From Bifidobacterium sp. ESL0790 (lineage in GTDB: Bacteria > Actinomycetota > Actinomycetes > Actinomycetales > Bifidobacteriaceae): 64,000 bases of DNA. Shown one piece after another: positions 27,411 to 36,349 of this stretch. Under the pieces are notes generated by a model, which searched no databases, was not told the DNA's origin, and saw only the letters and a list, made by a program, of their open reading frames with translations. Position 1 is the first letter of the stretch. The number at the start of each line of letters is the position of its first letter. The DNA lies in contig NZ_CP113915.1 in the NCBI RefSeq assembly GCF_029395435.1, positions 1,674,001-1,738,000 of the forward strand. The letters are read 5' to 3'. The position numbers and the translations under genes are program-made.

Positions 27411-27456
27411 TGCTTTGTTGTGCTTTGTTGTGCTTTGTTGTGCTTTGTTGTGCTTG
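27411..27456. repeat. 10-bp tandem repeat upstream of the permease
   Basis: TGCTTTGTTG occurs four times in perfect register (27411-27450), flanked by partial copies. It lies 40-85 nt upstream of the permease ATG on the minus strand, within its likely promoter or leader. Confidence 0.9.
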
Positions 27457-27968
27457 TTTGGTTGCGATTCACGATTATCACCGATGATTGTTGCGTCGGC
27501 AAGACGGTTTCCGTAACATTGTCCGCGATATTCGCCACTATTCCCTAAAACGATTGACGGTAATCCTTGGGATTCTTCGGCGGTCTCCTGAACGGACTTT
27601 CCGGAAATAAGCGTCAGCGACGCGAACTAATGTCGAGCCACGAGCCGGAACCGGTGCAACGGCTGGAAGACGACCACGAACGCGATCGACCCGACTGGTC
27701 GAGAATGCCCAGAACCGGCATCGACTCATCGACGCGCAACACACCGATGGCGCGGCGGTCGAGAGTTCGCAGGTTGAGCATGGTTTTGAGGATAACTTTG
27801 CCGCGCAACCCTCGCAAACAGGGTGACACATTGTGAGACAGGCCCGCGAAAACCGATGGCACCGCAAACCATTCACGCCGGAAAAGACGCGGGGCGACGC
27901 GTGTAGGATTCGTTCATTTTTGCACCTTTGTAAGGCATGTCGTCGAGAAAGCGCGACACAATAAAGAC
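27457..27968. other. divergent intergenic region, permease to lipid kinase
   Basis: About 510 bases. Short frames occur on both strands (for example an 89-codon plus-strand frame from 27567), but none has a ribosome site or a recognisable product. I see no gene. Confidence 0.4.
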
Positions 27969-29066
27969 ATGTCTGGTACTGTGCTCATCGTCATCGCCGC
28001 GATCATCTGCCTCATTGTCGTGGCGGTCGTGGCGCTGCTGGCCTGGCGCGCCTACAAGCGCCGCAAGCGTGTGGAGAAGCTCAACGAACGCGACGACGAC
28101 CAGGTGAGATACGCCTTCATCGTCAACCCCTCGAAGCCCCAGGCCGACAAATCGCGGAGGCACATCGAGGAGTTCTGCCACGCCCGCGGCATCAAAGACA
28201 TCGAGTTCATCGAAACCACGCTGGAGCACGACGGACGCGCCTGCGCATTGGACGCTCTGGACCACGGCGCCGACGTGCTGGTGGCGGTGGGAGGCGACGG
28301 CACCGTGCGCACCGTGGCGAGCGCCATCAGCGGCACCGGCCACACGCTGGGCATCGTGCCAATCGGCACCGGCAACCTCTTCGCGCGCAACATGGGCATC
28401 CCCATCGACGACATCGACGCGGCGCTCACCGTGGCCATCTCGCGTGGCGAGCGCATGGTCGACATGGGGCGCATGGCCCTGCTGGACCGCGACGACCAGA
28501 CCCACGCCCACGCCTTCCTCATCATCGCGGGCATCGGCTTCGACGCCGACATGATCGAGGACACGGACCCGGAGCTCAAGAAGAACATCAGCTGGCTGGC
28601 CTATTTCGCCGGGGCCATGAAGCATCTCTTCGCGCCGAAATACCGCGGCACCATCACCATCACCAGCCCCGACGGCACCGCCCGCACCATCACCAACGTG
28701 CATTTCCGCACGATGATGGCGGGCAATTGCGGCCAGATTCCGATGTTCTCACTGATGCCCGACGCCTCCTTCGACGACGGCCTGCTCGATTTCGAGATCA
28801 TCGACACCTCCGGCGGCATCCTCGGCTGGGCCAACCTCTTCGGCGACGTGATGCACCAGACCATCACCGGCAAGGCGCAGCAAAGCCCCATCTCCACCAA
28901 CTCGACCATGGACCAGATCCAGGGCACGCAGGCCGAGGTGCGGCTCGAGAAGCCGGCGCTGGCCGAGGTGGACGGCGACATGCTCGGCGAATCGAGCCAC
29001 ATCCGTTTCAGCATCGAGCCGAAGTCGCTGTGCGTGCGCGTGCCGTCGAAAGAGGCCATCAGCTAA
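27969..29066 (+). CDS. diacylglycerol/lipid kinase family protein
   Basis: 365 residues. An N-terminal membrane helix (TVLIVIAAIICLIVVAVVAL) and basic patch (AYKRRKRVEKL) precede a DAGK catalytic domain from about residue 45: nucleotide-binding VAVGGDGTVRTVASA, then TLGIVPIGTGNLFARNMGI, and the YegS/BmrU-like C-terminal half. It probably phosphorylates diacylglycerol or a related lipid at the membrane, returning it to phospholipid synthesis. Monocistronic with a terminator at 29132-29166. Confidence 0.9.
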   Translation: MSGTVLIVIAAIICLIVVAVVALLAWRAYKRRKRVEKLNERDDDQVRYAFIVNPSKPQADKSRRHIEEFCHARGIKDIEFIETTLEHDGRACALDALDHGADVLVAVGGDGTVRTVASAISGTGHTLGIVPIGTGNLFARNMGIPIDDIDAALTVAISRGERMVDMGRMALLDRDDQTHAHAFLIIAGIGFDADMIEDTDPELKKNISWLAYFAGAMKHLFAPKYRGTITITSPDGTARTITNVHFRTMMAGNCGQIPMFSLMPDASFDDGLLDFEIIDTSGGILGWANLFGDVMHQTITGKAQQSPISTNSTMDQIQGTQAEVRLEKPALAEVDGDMLGESSHIRFSIEPKSLCVRVPSKEAIS

Positions 29067-29131
29067 GGGCTCTAGGGGCCTGCCAGAGCCGGTCAGTAAT
29101 CAGCTGGCGCTCAATTCGCAATCGGTTCGGT

Positions 29132-29166
29132 GGCGAAACGGCTCAATTATTGAAAGTCGTTTCGCC
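29132..29166 (+). terminator. terminator after the lipid kinase gene
   Basis: GGCGAAACG and CGTTTCGCC form a perfect 9-bp stem 66 nt after the stop, followed by a T-rich run (TTATTACCTTATTATTT). Confidence 0.65.
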
Positions 29167-29196
29167 TTATTACCTTATTATTTCGCGCGTTTCGCC

Positions 29197-29832
29197 CTAT
29201 TTCGCATACCCCGTCAACTCAAGCCTGCCCTTGACATACTCGCCGATATACACCGCCTTCGTGCCGTCAAAGCCCTGCTTCTTCACTTCCCCATCGAGCC
29301 AATCCTCGTCATGGCCGATGGCGTCGAGCACGTCGGCCGAGACCTGCCCGTCGACGATCAGCGGCATGCGCAGCGACTCCTCGCCATATTGAATGACCGT
29401 AAGCTGGCCGCTCTGCTCGAAGTAGGCCTTGCGCACCTTGGAGATCTCGTAGACGCCTTGCGAGCGCAGCTTGAGCATGAGGTCGTTGGCCGAGACGCCG
29501 GCGCGCATGCAGGTGGCGACGTCCACCTTGCCGCCCGAGATCAGCACGACCGGGCCGCCGTCGATGACCTTCTTGACGAACCGGTTGTGCTCCTTGGCGA
29601 ACTTGATGATCATGCACAACAGCGTCCAGGTGATGAGCACGAAGAGGAAGTCGAGCACGGTGATCTGCTCGTTGTAAATCACGCCGCCGATGATGGCGCC
29701 GAGCACGTAGTTCTGGATCTGGTCCATGGCGCTGGTGGGCGCGAGGTTGGATTTGCCGAAGAGGTTGATGTGGACGATGAGGAAGACGATGCCCACGACG
29801 AGTTTGATGACGAGTGTTGTGCTGATGAGCAT
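29197..29832 (-). CDS. DUF421 (YetF-like) membrane protein
   Basis: 211 residues: two or three N-terminal helices (LVIKLVVGIVFLIVHINLFG and the ITVLDFLFVLITWTLLCMII region) and a cytoplasmic YetF-type domain (DGGPVVLISGGKVDVATCMR, AYFEQSGQLTVIQYGEESLR). The family is widespread in Firmicutes and Actinobacteria with unproven function, some members being linked to spore or stress phenotypes. It lies 206 nt downstream of the DUF3290 gene on the same strand; these two families commonly occur side by side. Confidence 0.88.
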   Translation of the reverse strand: MLISTTLVIKLVVGIVFLIVHINLFGKSNLAPTSAMDQIQNYVLGAIIGGVIYNEQITVLDFLFVLITWTLLCMIIKFAKEHNRFVKKVIDGGPVVLISGGKVDVATCMRAGVSANDLMLKLRSQGVYEISKVRKAYFEQSGQLTVIQYGEESLRMPLIVDGQVSADVLDAIGHDEDWLDGEVKKQGFDGTKAVYIGEYVKGRLELTGYAK

Positions 29833-29911
29833 GATGAAAGTCCTTATCTACTTATACTTGCAATCACGATAATCAAAATTGGATGGTTGTATCGGCCGAA
29901 TACGTGGTTCC

Positions 29912-29999
29912 TGCTGCTAACCGGTCAATCCTGCTGGTTTTCGTATATTTAGGACCGCCGAAACGTACGTTTTCCAGCTCGATTGACCGGTTAGCAGCA
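29912..29999. repeat. 88-bp palindromic dispersed element, copy B
   Basis: Reverse-oriented relative to copies A and C: its complement aligns with both across all 88 positions. Here the terminal arms are perfect for 18 bp (TGCTGCTAACCGGTCAAT). It separates the DUF3290 gene from the DUF421 gene, so it would be transcribed if they form one unit. Confidence 0.85.
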
Positions 30000-30037
30000 G
30001 CATCCCGTGGCGCGGCCGCGGCTGGCATGATCCTCAC

Positions 30038-30478
30038 TCACTGCTCCACTTTGATGTCGGTGAGCATGTGGGTCTCGGTGAGACGGTAGGCGGTGTAGTC
30101 CGTGTTGAGTGTCACCGTGTAGTATTTCTTGCCGATCTTGACGATGACGTCCTGGTTCAGGTATTTCGAGTTGACCAGAACGTCCTTCTGCGAGACGTGT
30201 TTCTCCTTGGCGACGTGCTGCACGAAGCTGACCATCTGCTCGCTTTTGGCGCTGGCCGTCTCACTTTGCCGGTATTGCGTGTAGCCGCCGCCGAAGACCA
30301 GCGCCACCAGCAGCAGCGCGATGATGCCGAGGTCGCGGTATTTGGTCTTGAGCCGGTGACGCAGGTAGAGCACGGTGAACGCCACCAGCGCCACGCACAG
30401 CGCGATGATGACGGAGAAACGGATGAGTTGGTTGATGCCGTGCTGGTTTTGCAGGTAATCGATGCCGTAGAAGGTCAT
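30038..30478 (-). CDS. DUF3290 family membrane protein
   Basis: 146 residues starting at an ATG with GAGG at 6 nt (the open frame runs back to 30649 but without similarity). Two membrane helices (about 16-35 and 45-62) precede a soluble domain (SEQMVSFVQHVAKEKHVSQK, VIVKIGKKYYTVTLNTD). The layout matches DUF3290, a partner of DUF421 proteins in Gram-positive bacteria. Function unknown. The neighbouring DUF421 gene downstream supports the assignment. Confidence 0.85.
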   Translation of the reverse strand: MTFYGIDYLQNQHGINQLIRFSVIIALCVALVAFTVLYLRHRLKTKYRDLGIIALLLVALVFGGGYTQYRQSETASAKSEQMVSFVQHVAKEKHVSQKDVLVNSKYLNQDVIVKIGKKYYTVTLNTDYTAYRLTETHMLTDIKVEQ

Positions 30479-30785
30479 GGAGTGCCTCGAACTGTTGGGT
30501 TGCGGAATTCTCTCGTGTTCCATCGTAGAATCGCGCCGATACCACGGGCCTGTTTGGCGCTGATAGAAAAATTTATATGACATTTTCCAGCGCTTTAACC
30601 GAAAAGGCACCACGCCGCCAAGCCCCAACCCGCACGATTCGCTTCGCATTCCCAGCCGTCGCCACTGCCACCGCCAGCACCATCACGGCTCGTCGGCCCC
30701 ACCTCATCCGCCGCTCATGGTGTGGAAGCTGTCGGCAACTTCGCAAAGCCGCACCTTCATGGCCCCGACGTGGCACAATGGAGAT
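30479..30785. other. divergent promoter region between DUF3290 and pgm
   Basis: 307 bases with no gene. It should hold both divergent promoters; AT-rich sequence (aaaaatttatatgacattttcc) near 30567-30590 is the best promoter candidate. Confidence 0.4.
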
Positions 30786-32462
30786 ATGGTAGCAACAAAT
30801 GCGGGCAAACCCGCCACACAGAAGGACCTCATCGACGTTGACGAGGTCATCGGTAAGTATTACGACAACGTCCCCGACCCGGCCGACCCGGCGCAACGCG
30901 TCTCCTTCGGCACCTCGGGGCACCGCGGCTCATCGCTCAAGACCTCGTTCAACGAGGCGCATATCGTCGCGATCTCGCAGGCCATCGCGGAATACCGCAA
31001 GAAGGCGGGCGTCACCGGACCGCTTTATCTCGGACGTGACACCCACGCGCTTTCGGAACCGGCGATGAAGACCGCGATTGAGGTTCTGGTCGCCAATGGC
31101 GTGACTGTGCGCATCGATTCGCGCGATGACTTCGTGCCCACGCCTGTTATCTCACATGCGATTTTGACCCATAACCGCGCCGCCGACGGCTCACAGCGTT
31201 TCGAGGGCGACGGACTTGCCGACGGCATCGTCGTGACGCCTTCGCACAACCCGCCCACCGACGGCGGCTTCAAGTACGACCCGGTCACCGGCGGCCCGGC
31301 CCCGGCCGAGGCGACCGAAGCCATCGCCAACCGCGCCAACGAGCTGCTCGGCTCGTTCCACGACGTTAAGCGCGTGCCCTACGACGAGGCCATCAAGTCT
31401 CCGCTGGTGGAACGCTTCGACTATCGCGACCACTATGTTTCCGACCTCGGCGACGTCATCGACTTCGACCTCATCCGCTCCTCCGGCGTGAGGCTTGGCA
31501 TCGATCCGCTCGGCGGCGCTTCCGTGAATTACTGGCCGCTGATTAATGAGAAGTACGGATTGAATATCGGTGTGGTCCGCCCCGACGTGGACCCGACCTG
31601 GCGGTTCATGACCATCGACCACGATGGCAAGATACGCATGGACCCGAGCTCGCAGTATGCGATGAAAGGCCTCGTGGACGAACTCAACGGCGGCGCGTGG
31701 AGCAAGTACGATCTCGTCGGCGGCACCGACCCCGACGCCGACCGCCACGGCATCGTCTGCCCCGACTGGGGTGTGATGAACCCGAACCACTACCTCGCCG
31801 TGTGCATCGCCTATCTCTTCGGCGGCGCGCGCCCCGGCTGGCCCAAGGGCACCGGCGTGGGCAAGACGCTCGTCTCGTCCTCGCTGATTGACCGCGTGGC
31901 CGCTTCCATCAACGCGCCGCTGGTCGAGGTGCCGGTCGGCTTCAAGTGGTTCGTTGATCCGCTCTTCACCGGCAAGGTCGCGTTCGGCGGCGAAGAAAGC
32001 TCCGGCATGAGTTTCTTGCGTCGCGACGGCCGCGTGTGGACCACCGACAAGGACGGCATCATCCCCGACCTGCTGGCAGCGGAAATCACCGCGAAGACCG
32101 GCAAGAACCCGGCGCAGCTCCATCAGGAGCAGGTCGCCAAGTTCGGCGAAAGCTGGTACAAGCGCGTCGATACGCCGACCACGCTCGAGCAGAAGCAGAA
32201 GTTCGCAGGCCTCTCCCCCGAATCCGTCTCTGCCACCACGCTGGCCGGCGAGGACATCACCGCCAAACTCACCCGTGCACCCGGCAACGACGCACCCATC
32301 GGCGGCATCAAGGTGACCACCAAGAACAACTGGTTCGCCGCCCGCCCCTCCGGCACCGAGAACATCTACAAGATCTACGCCGAGTCGTTCGTCTCCCCAG
32401 AGGCGCTCGACCAGGTCTTGGATGAGGCCACCGACGTGGTCGATAAGGCGCTCGGCGAATAA
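30786..32462 (+). CDS. pgm: phosphoglucomutase, alpha-D-glucose-specific
   Basis: Interconverts glucose-1-phosphate and glucose-6-phosphate, linking glycogen and sugar-nucleotide synthesis to central metabolism. The 558-residue protein has the family landmarks: [11 protein letters not shown] near the N-terminus, the catalytic phosphoserine loop [11 protein letters not shown], the metal loop TDPDADRHG, and the sugar-binding [10 protein letters not shown] and phosphate-binding [14 protein letters not shown]. The ATG at 30786 gives the normal length; the site (GGAG, 2-3 nt) is close. Monocistronic. Confidence 0.96.
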   Translation: MVATNAGKPATQKDLIDVDEVIGKYYDNVPDPADPAQRVSFGTSGHRGSSLKTSFNEAHIVAISQAIAEYRKKAGVTGPLYLGRDTHALSEPAMKTAIEVLVANGVTVRIDSRDDFVPTPVISHAILTHNRAADGSQRFEGDGLADGIVVTPSHNPPTDGGFKYDPVTGGPAPAEATEAIANRANELLGSFHDVKRVPYDEAIKSPLVERFDYRDHYVSDLGDVIDFDLIRSSGVRLGIDPLGGASVNYWPLINEKYGLNIGVVRPDVDPTWRFMTIDHDGKIRMDPSSQYAMKGLVDELNGGAWSKYDLVGGTDPDADRHGIVCPDWGVMNPNHYLAVCIAYLFGGARPGWPKGTGVGKTLVSSSLIDRVAASINAPLVEVPVGFKWFVDPLFTGKVAFGGEESSGMSFLRRDGRVWTTDKDGIIPDLLAAEITAKTGKNPAQLHQEQVAKFGESWYKRVDTPTTLEQKQKFAGLSPESVSATTLAGEDITAKLTRAPGNDAPIGGIKVTTKNNWFAARPSGTENIYKIYAESFVSPEALDQVLDEATDVVDKALGE

Positions 32463-32481
32463 TTCTCTATAGGAACACTGC

Positions 32482-32551
32482 ACAAGTCGGTAGATAGAAA
32501 AACAGGAATGGCGAAATTCCGCGATTCCCAAAAACCTATCTACCGACTTGT
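32482..32551. repeat. 16-bp-arm palindrome downstream of pgm
   Basis: ACAAGTCGGTAGATAG at 32482-32497 is perfectly complementary to 32536-32551. The 38-nt centre contains its own palindrome (GGAAT...ATTCC). It begins 19 nt after the pgm stop, so it may terminate pgm, though the downstream T-run is interrupted by G. Confidence 0.75.
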
Positions 32552-32619
32552 TGTTTGTTGCAGCCCAAATCTGATTCAAGTTTAAAAATATTTTTTAACT
32601 TATCGATTTCTCACCCAAA

Positions 32620-32681
32620 TATAAAACGCACTTTACATTTACCCAAATTAGGGCAAAAGTATAAAACGCATTTTACATTTA
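32620..32681. promoter_or_regulatory. 22-bp direct repeats upstream of the RNase HI gene
   Basis: TATAAAACGCACTTTACATT (plus TA) at 32620-32641 recurs with one change at 32660-32681, a 40-bp period. The AT-rich block lies 70-130 nt upstream of the RNase H gene and may hold its promoter or regulator sites. Confidence 0.5.
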
Positions 32682-32751
32682 TCTGAAAATCCAATAAAAG
32701 CAGAACTGGTTCCTCTTTTCAATTTCGCCGGCAAAACGTAGGCTGGGAGCT

Positions 32752-34542
32752 ATGACTATCACGGTTTCTACGGACGGCAGCGCACTCGGCAACCCCAACG
32801 GGCCCATGGGTTGGGCTTGGGCGGATCACGCGTCGAACGCGGCGCGGACGCCCGGCCACCAGCATGACGGCGACAGCGACGCGGGCGGCGCCACCAACGG
32901 CACCAATCAGATCGGCGAGCTGTGCGCGGTGCTCGAGGCGCTGCGGGCGCACCGCGGGGCCGAGCCACTGACCATCGAGACGGACTCGCAGTACGCCATC
33001 AACTGCTCCACCAAGTGGGTGCACGGCTGGAAGAAAAACGGCTGGAAGAACTCGCAGAAGAAGCCGGTGAAGAACGCGCCGCTCATCAAGGCAATCGACG
33101 CCGAGATCGGCCGCCGCGAAGGGCCGGTGAGGTTCGTGTGGGTCAAAGGGCACAACGGCAACCCAGGCAACGAGAAGGTCGACGACCTCGCCCACACCTA
33201 CTCCGGCGACGCGCGCAGCGGGGTGAAAGACGGCTATTTGCCGCTTGAGGGCTGGCAATCGCTGCTCGCCTCGGCCTACGCGAAAGGTGTGGATATTCCG
33301 GCCGACGCGAAGATGCTGATTGACGGCAAGATTACCGAGGAGCAATATCATCTCGGGCGCGGAGCGAACTCGGGTGATGACGCTGACGATGACTGGAACG
33401 ATGAGGACGATTACGGCGAGAATGATGGCGCGGATTACGGTGCGGATAATGACGCGGGATTGAGTCGTAGCGCCGACAATCATGACAACCAGAATGACAA
33501 CGACGGCCGCCACAGCGATGACAACGCTAGTGGCAATCATCGTGAAAACGGTTCGGCACATCGGCCGTCACTCGCCGAACGACTGTCGGAACCGGAGGAT
33601 GTGCCGGAATACGATTTCGGCTCGCGCAAGCCGATCGTGGCCCATCACCGCGCTGCTGAAAACGACGAGGCTTCCGCCGGTGAATCCTATGACGACGCGG
33701 ATTGGGTGAGCCAGTCGAAGGACTTGGACGATTCGAACCGACCGGGCCATACAGTTGCGGCGAATCGTTCGGACATGACGTCACGTACCAAAGATTCCAA
33801 CGATTCCAACAATCCCAACGATCTGGAAACGCTTGTACCACCAGAAACGGCAGCCGATACAAGCGCTTTCGACCAATATCAAAACCTGGACGGTTCCATA
33901 GAACCAGTCGATTCGGAAGATTCAACTGATTCAGCCCATTCAGCCGATTCGGAAGACTCAGACGAGTCCGAGGAATCAGCCGGCCTGAACAACGCGGCAG
34001 GGACCGCGGAATCAAGCCACTCCGATGAGCACCGTGGATTCGATAATTCGGATAACACCCGGAAGCAAGACGGTTCAGCCGATTCGGACGAATCTGACGA
34101 GTCCGCCAATCTGGCCAATTCTGACGAGCGCGGCGACTCGGCCAATTCCAACGAATCCCATGACGGCGATACGTCAACCGACTCATCGCGACCAAACGAT
34201 TCAAGTGAATCAGCCAGCTCGGCCGAGACAATCACATCGCGTGGCAATGCAACCAGCAACGCGGGAGCCTCCCACAACCCAGTAACGCAACCCGACAACC
34301 CAGCAACGCAACCCGACAAGCCACAACCTCGCCCGCAGCAGCCAACCTACCTGCCCAGCGGCCTGACGGTGAATGGCACGTTATGCTTCTCCCCCGCCCC
34401 GTGCACGAGTCCGACCTTCGACGGCAAGCCGCGCCGCATCCGTGGCGTCATCGCCATCGATGGCTACGTGGCCGGCGACGGCGCGATCACCCTGAACGGG
34501 GCCCCGTTCCTGATCGCCAACAACCGGCGGAGCGATAACTAA
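32752..34542 (+). CDS. RNase HI with long Ser/Asp-rich tail and C-terminal domain
   Basis: 596 residues, about four times a normal RNase HI. Residues 1-150 are the RNase H fold with catalytic acidic residues Asp8 (STDGSALGNPNG), Glu57 (NQIGELCAVLEAL), Asp78 (IETDSQYAI) and Asp144 or 145 (EKVDDLAH), plus the conserved His134 (VKGHNGNPGNE). It should cleave RNA in RNA-DNA hybrids. Residues about 205-525 are low complexity, rich in Asp, Ser, Asn and Glu. The last 70 residues (PSGLTVNGTLCFSPAPC, RRIRGVIAIDGYVAG) look folded and match nothing I know. No signal peptide is visible. Confidence 0.88.
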   Translation: MTITVSTDGSALGNPNGPMGWAWADHASNAARTPGHQHDGDSDAGGATNGTNQIGELCAVLEALRAHRGAEPLTIETDSQYAINCSTKWVHGWKKNGWKNSQKKPVKNAPLIKAIDAEIGRREGPVRFVWVKGHNGNPGNEKVDDLAHTYSGDARSGVKDGYLPLEGWQSLLASAYAKGVDIPADAKMLIDGKITEEQYHLGRGANSGDDADDDWNDEDDYGENDGADYGADNDAGLSRSADNHDNQNDNDGRHSDDNASGNHRENGSAHRPSLAERLSEPEDVPEYDFGSRKPIVAHHRAAENDEASAGESYDDADWVSQSKDLDDSNRPGHTVAANRSDMTSRTKDSNDSNNPNDLETLVPPETAADTSAFDQYQNLDGSIEPVDSEDSTDSAHSADSEDSDESEESAGLNNAAGTAESSHSDEHRGFDNSDNTRKQDGSADSDESDESANLANSDERGDSANSNESHDGDTSTDSSRPNDSSESASSAETITSRGNATSNAGASHNPVTQPDNPATQPDKPQPRPQQPTYLPSGLTVNGTLCFSPAPCTSPTFDGKPRRIRGVIAIDGYVAGDGAITLNGAPFLIANNRRSDN

Positions 34543-34715
34543 TAATCCCCACAAAAACCGCGGAATACCAACCATCCGGAACCATATAAAGACACTCGGA
34601 ACTTCACGTCGTTCACCTCGACGCAAAGCCTCGCCGAAAGTATTGCAACCCCGATAGTATGGCAACGGAAGCCCGCCACGGGTTGGCCGGGCAAAGCGCT
34701 TAACAAAGGAGCAAG

Positions 34716-35414
34716 ATGGATAAGCAAGAGCAAGACGCGCTGAAAAAGGCGGCCGGCATCGAAGGCGCCAAGTTCATCAAAGACGGCATGATCGCGGGCC
34801 TCGGCACCGGTTCGACCGTGCGGTTCCTGGTCGATGAGCTCGGCCGCCGCACGCAAGAGGAGGGCCTCAAGTTCACGGGCGTCACCACCTCGCGCCGCAC
34901 CGCCAAGCAGGCCGAAGGCTACGGCATCAAGATCGTCGACATCGATGACGTGGACCACATCGACCTGACCATCGACGGCGCCGACGAGGTGGACAGCAAC
35001 TTCAACGGCATCAAGGGCGGCGGCGCGGCGCTGCTCTGGGAGAAGATCGTCAACGAGAACTCGAACTACAACATCTGGATCGTCGACGAGTCCAAGGTGG
35101 TCGACACCATCGGCCGGTTCCCGCTGCCCGTCGAGGTCATCCCGTTCGGCTCGCGCCACGTCATCGACAAATTCGAGGCGAAGGGCTACAAGCCCGTGCT
35201 GCGCAAGAACGTGGACGGCACCGAGGTGCGCACCGACGAGAACAACTTCATCGTCGACCTGCATCTGGAGCGCATCGACCACCCGGAGGAGCTGGCCGAG
35301 GACCTCATCAACACGGTCGGCGTCGTGGAGCACGGCCTCTTCCTCAACCGCGTCGACAAGGTGATCGTCGGCAACCCGAACGGCCCGCGCGTACTCACCG
35401 TCTCCGAGGAGTAA
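34716..35414 (+). CDS. rpiA: ribose-5-phosphate isomerase A
   Basis: Interconverts ribose-5-phosphate and ribulose-5-phosphate, needed in the bifidobacterial pentose/fructose-6-phosphate shunt and for nucleotides. The 232 residues contain the RpiA substrate loop GLGTGSTVRFLVDEL, the catalytic DLTIDGADEVD with general-base aspartates, and KGGGAALLWEKIV with the active-site lysine/glutamate. An AAAGGAG site is 5 nt before the ATG. It is followed by the large palindromic array rather than by another gene. Confidence 0.95.
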   Translation: MDKQEQDALKKAAGIEGAKFIKDGMIAGLGTGSTVRFLVDELGRRTQEEGLKFTGVTTSRRTAKQAEGYGIKIVDIDDVDHIDLTIDGADEVDSNFNGIKGGGAALLWEKIVNENSNYNIWIVDESKVVDTIGRFPLPVEVIPFGSRHVIDKFEAKGYKPVLRKNVDGTEVRTDENNFIVDLHLERIDHPEELAEDLINTVGVVEHGLFLNRVDKVIVGNPNGPRVLTVSEE

Positions 35415-35556
35415 TCCAGGGAGTAAGGTGCTGGGATTGGTCGCTTGATCGCCTGGTTAATCGGTTGACCAGATCGCGTTGGCCAGCCTTCACGTACGAA
35501 ACCGGTACACGGCTTGATTCACAAGCCCGTACCGGTTCTTTTGTATCCACTACCCC

Positions 35557-36245
35557 ATTGCGTTTGCGACGCCAACACCCCACTAAGCGTCACATCTGCA
35601 ATATGACAGAAAAATGGTTGCGTTTGCGACGGTAACACCTCAATTAGCGTCACAAACGCAACTCACAACCGTTGCCCAGTTGCATTCGTGACACTAAACC
35701 CATCTTCTGCGTCACATCCGCAACCAACACAGTTGCGTTTGCGACGCCAACGCCCCACTTTGCGTCGCATCTGCAATGTGGCAAAGAAAAACGGTTGCGT
35801 TTGCGACACCAACACCTCAATTAGCGTCACAAACGCAACAATTACCGTTAGCTGGTCGCATTCATGCACTACATCCACTGTTTGCGTCGCAAACGTAACC
35901 CACACCATCGGCCAGTTGCATTCGTGACACTAAACACATCTTCTGCGTCACATCCGAAACCAATACAGTTGCGTTTGCGACGCCAACACCTCACTAAGCG
36001 TCACGTCCGCAACACAACAGTTACATTCGTGACGCTAATGCCCCACTTTGCGCACATCTGCAACCCACACAATTAGTCGGTTGCGTTCGCGACGGTAACA
36101 ACCCACTTTGCGTCGCATCTGCAACTCAATCGACCCGTTGCGTTTGCGACGCCAACACCCCACTTAGCGTCACAACTGCAATGTGACAAAGAAAATGGTT
36201 GCGTTTGCGACGCTATAACTGCAATTAGCGTCACAAACGCAACCA
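35557..36245. repeat. array of about twelve 46-bp palindromic units
   Basis: Each unit has a left arm like GTTGCGTTTGCGACGCCAAC, a 10-14-nt centre and a right arm like AGCGTCACAAACGCAAC, so each can fold on itself. Left arms start near 35558, 35616, 35679, 35731, 35794, 35854, 35914, 35967, 36021, 36080, 36137 and 36198: a period of 52-63 bp. Units 3 and 7 are nearly identical, and the spacer after unit 1 resembles those after 4 and 11, which suggests block duplication. It fills the gap between convergent rpiA and tpx; no gene lies inside. Confidence 0.88.
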
Positions 36246-36349
36246 TTGGGGTCGGCTGGGCTAGACTAACCGTCCGGGCCGACCAAACCCCGACAAGCCG
36301 ACCAGCCCCCCCCAACAGACCGACCAACAATCCGGCTGGAATCTGGCTG

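Noticed and set aside
27567..27836. 89-codon plus-strand frame between the permease and the lipid kinase
   Set aside because: Arg/Ser-rich with no ribosome site, no hydrophobic or folded pattern and an overlapping equally plausible minus-strand frame.
35557..36245. CRISPR array between rpiA and tpx
   Set aside because: The units are palindromic, diverge from one another and are separated by only 8-18 nt of partly repeated sequence. There are no unique 30-nt spacers, no constant direct repeat and no cas genes.
36300..36320. C-tract near 36306 as a phase-variable slip site (also near 49303)
   Set aside because: The runs of about eight C are in intergenic DNA and not in a promoter spacer or coding frame that I can identify.
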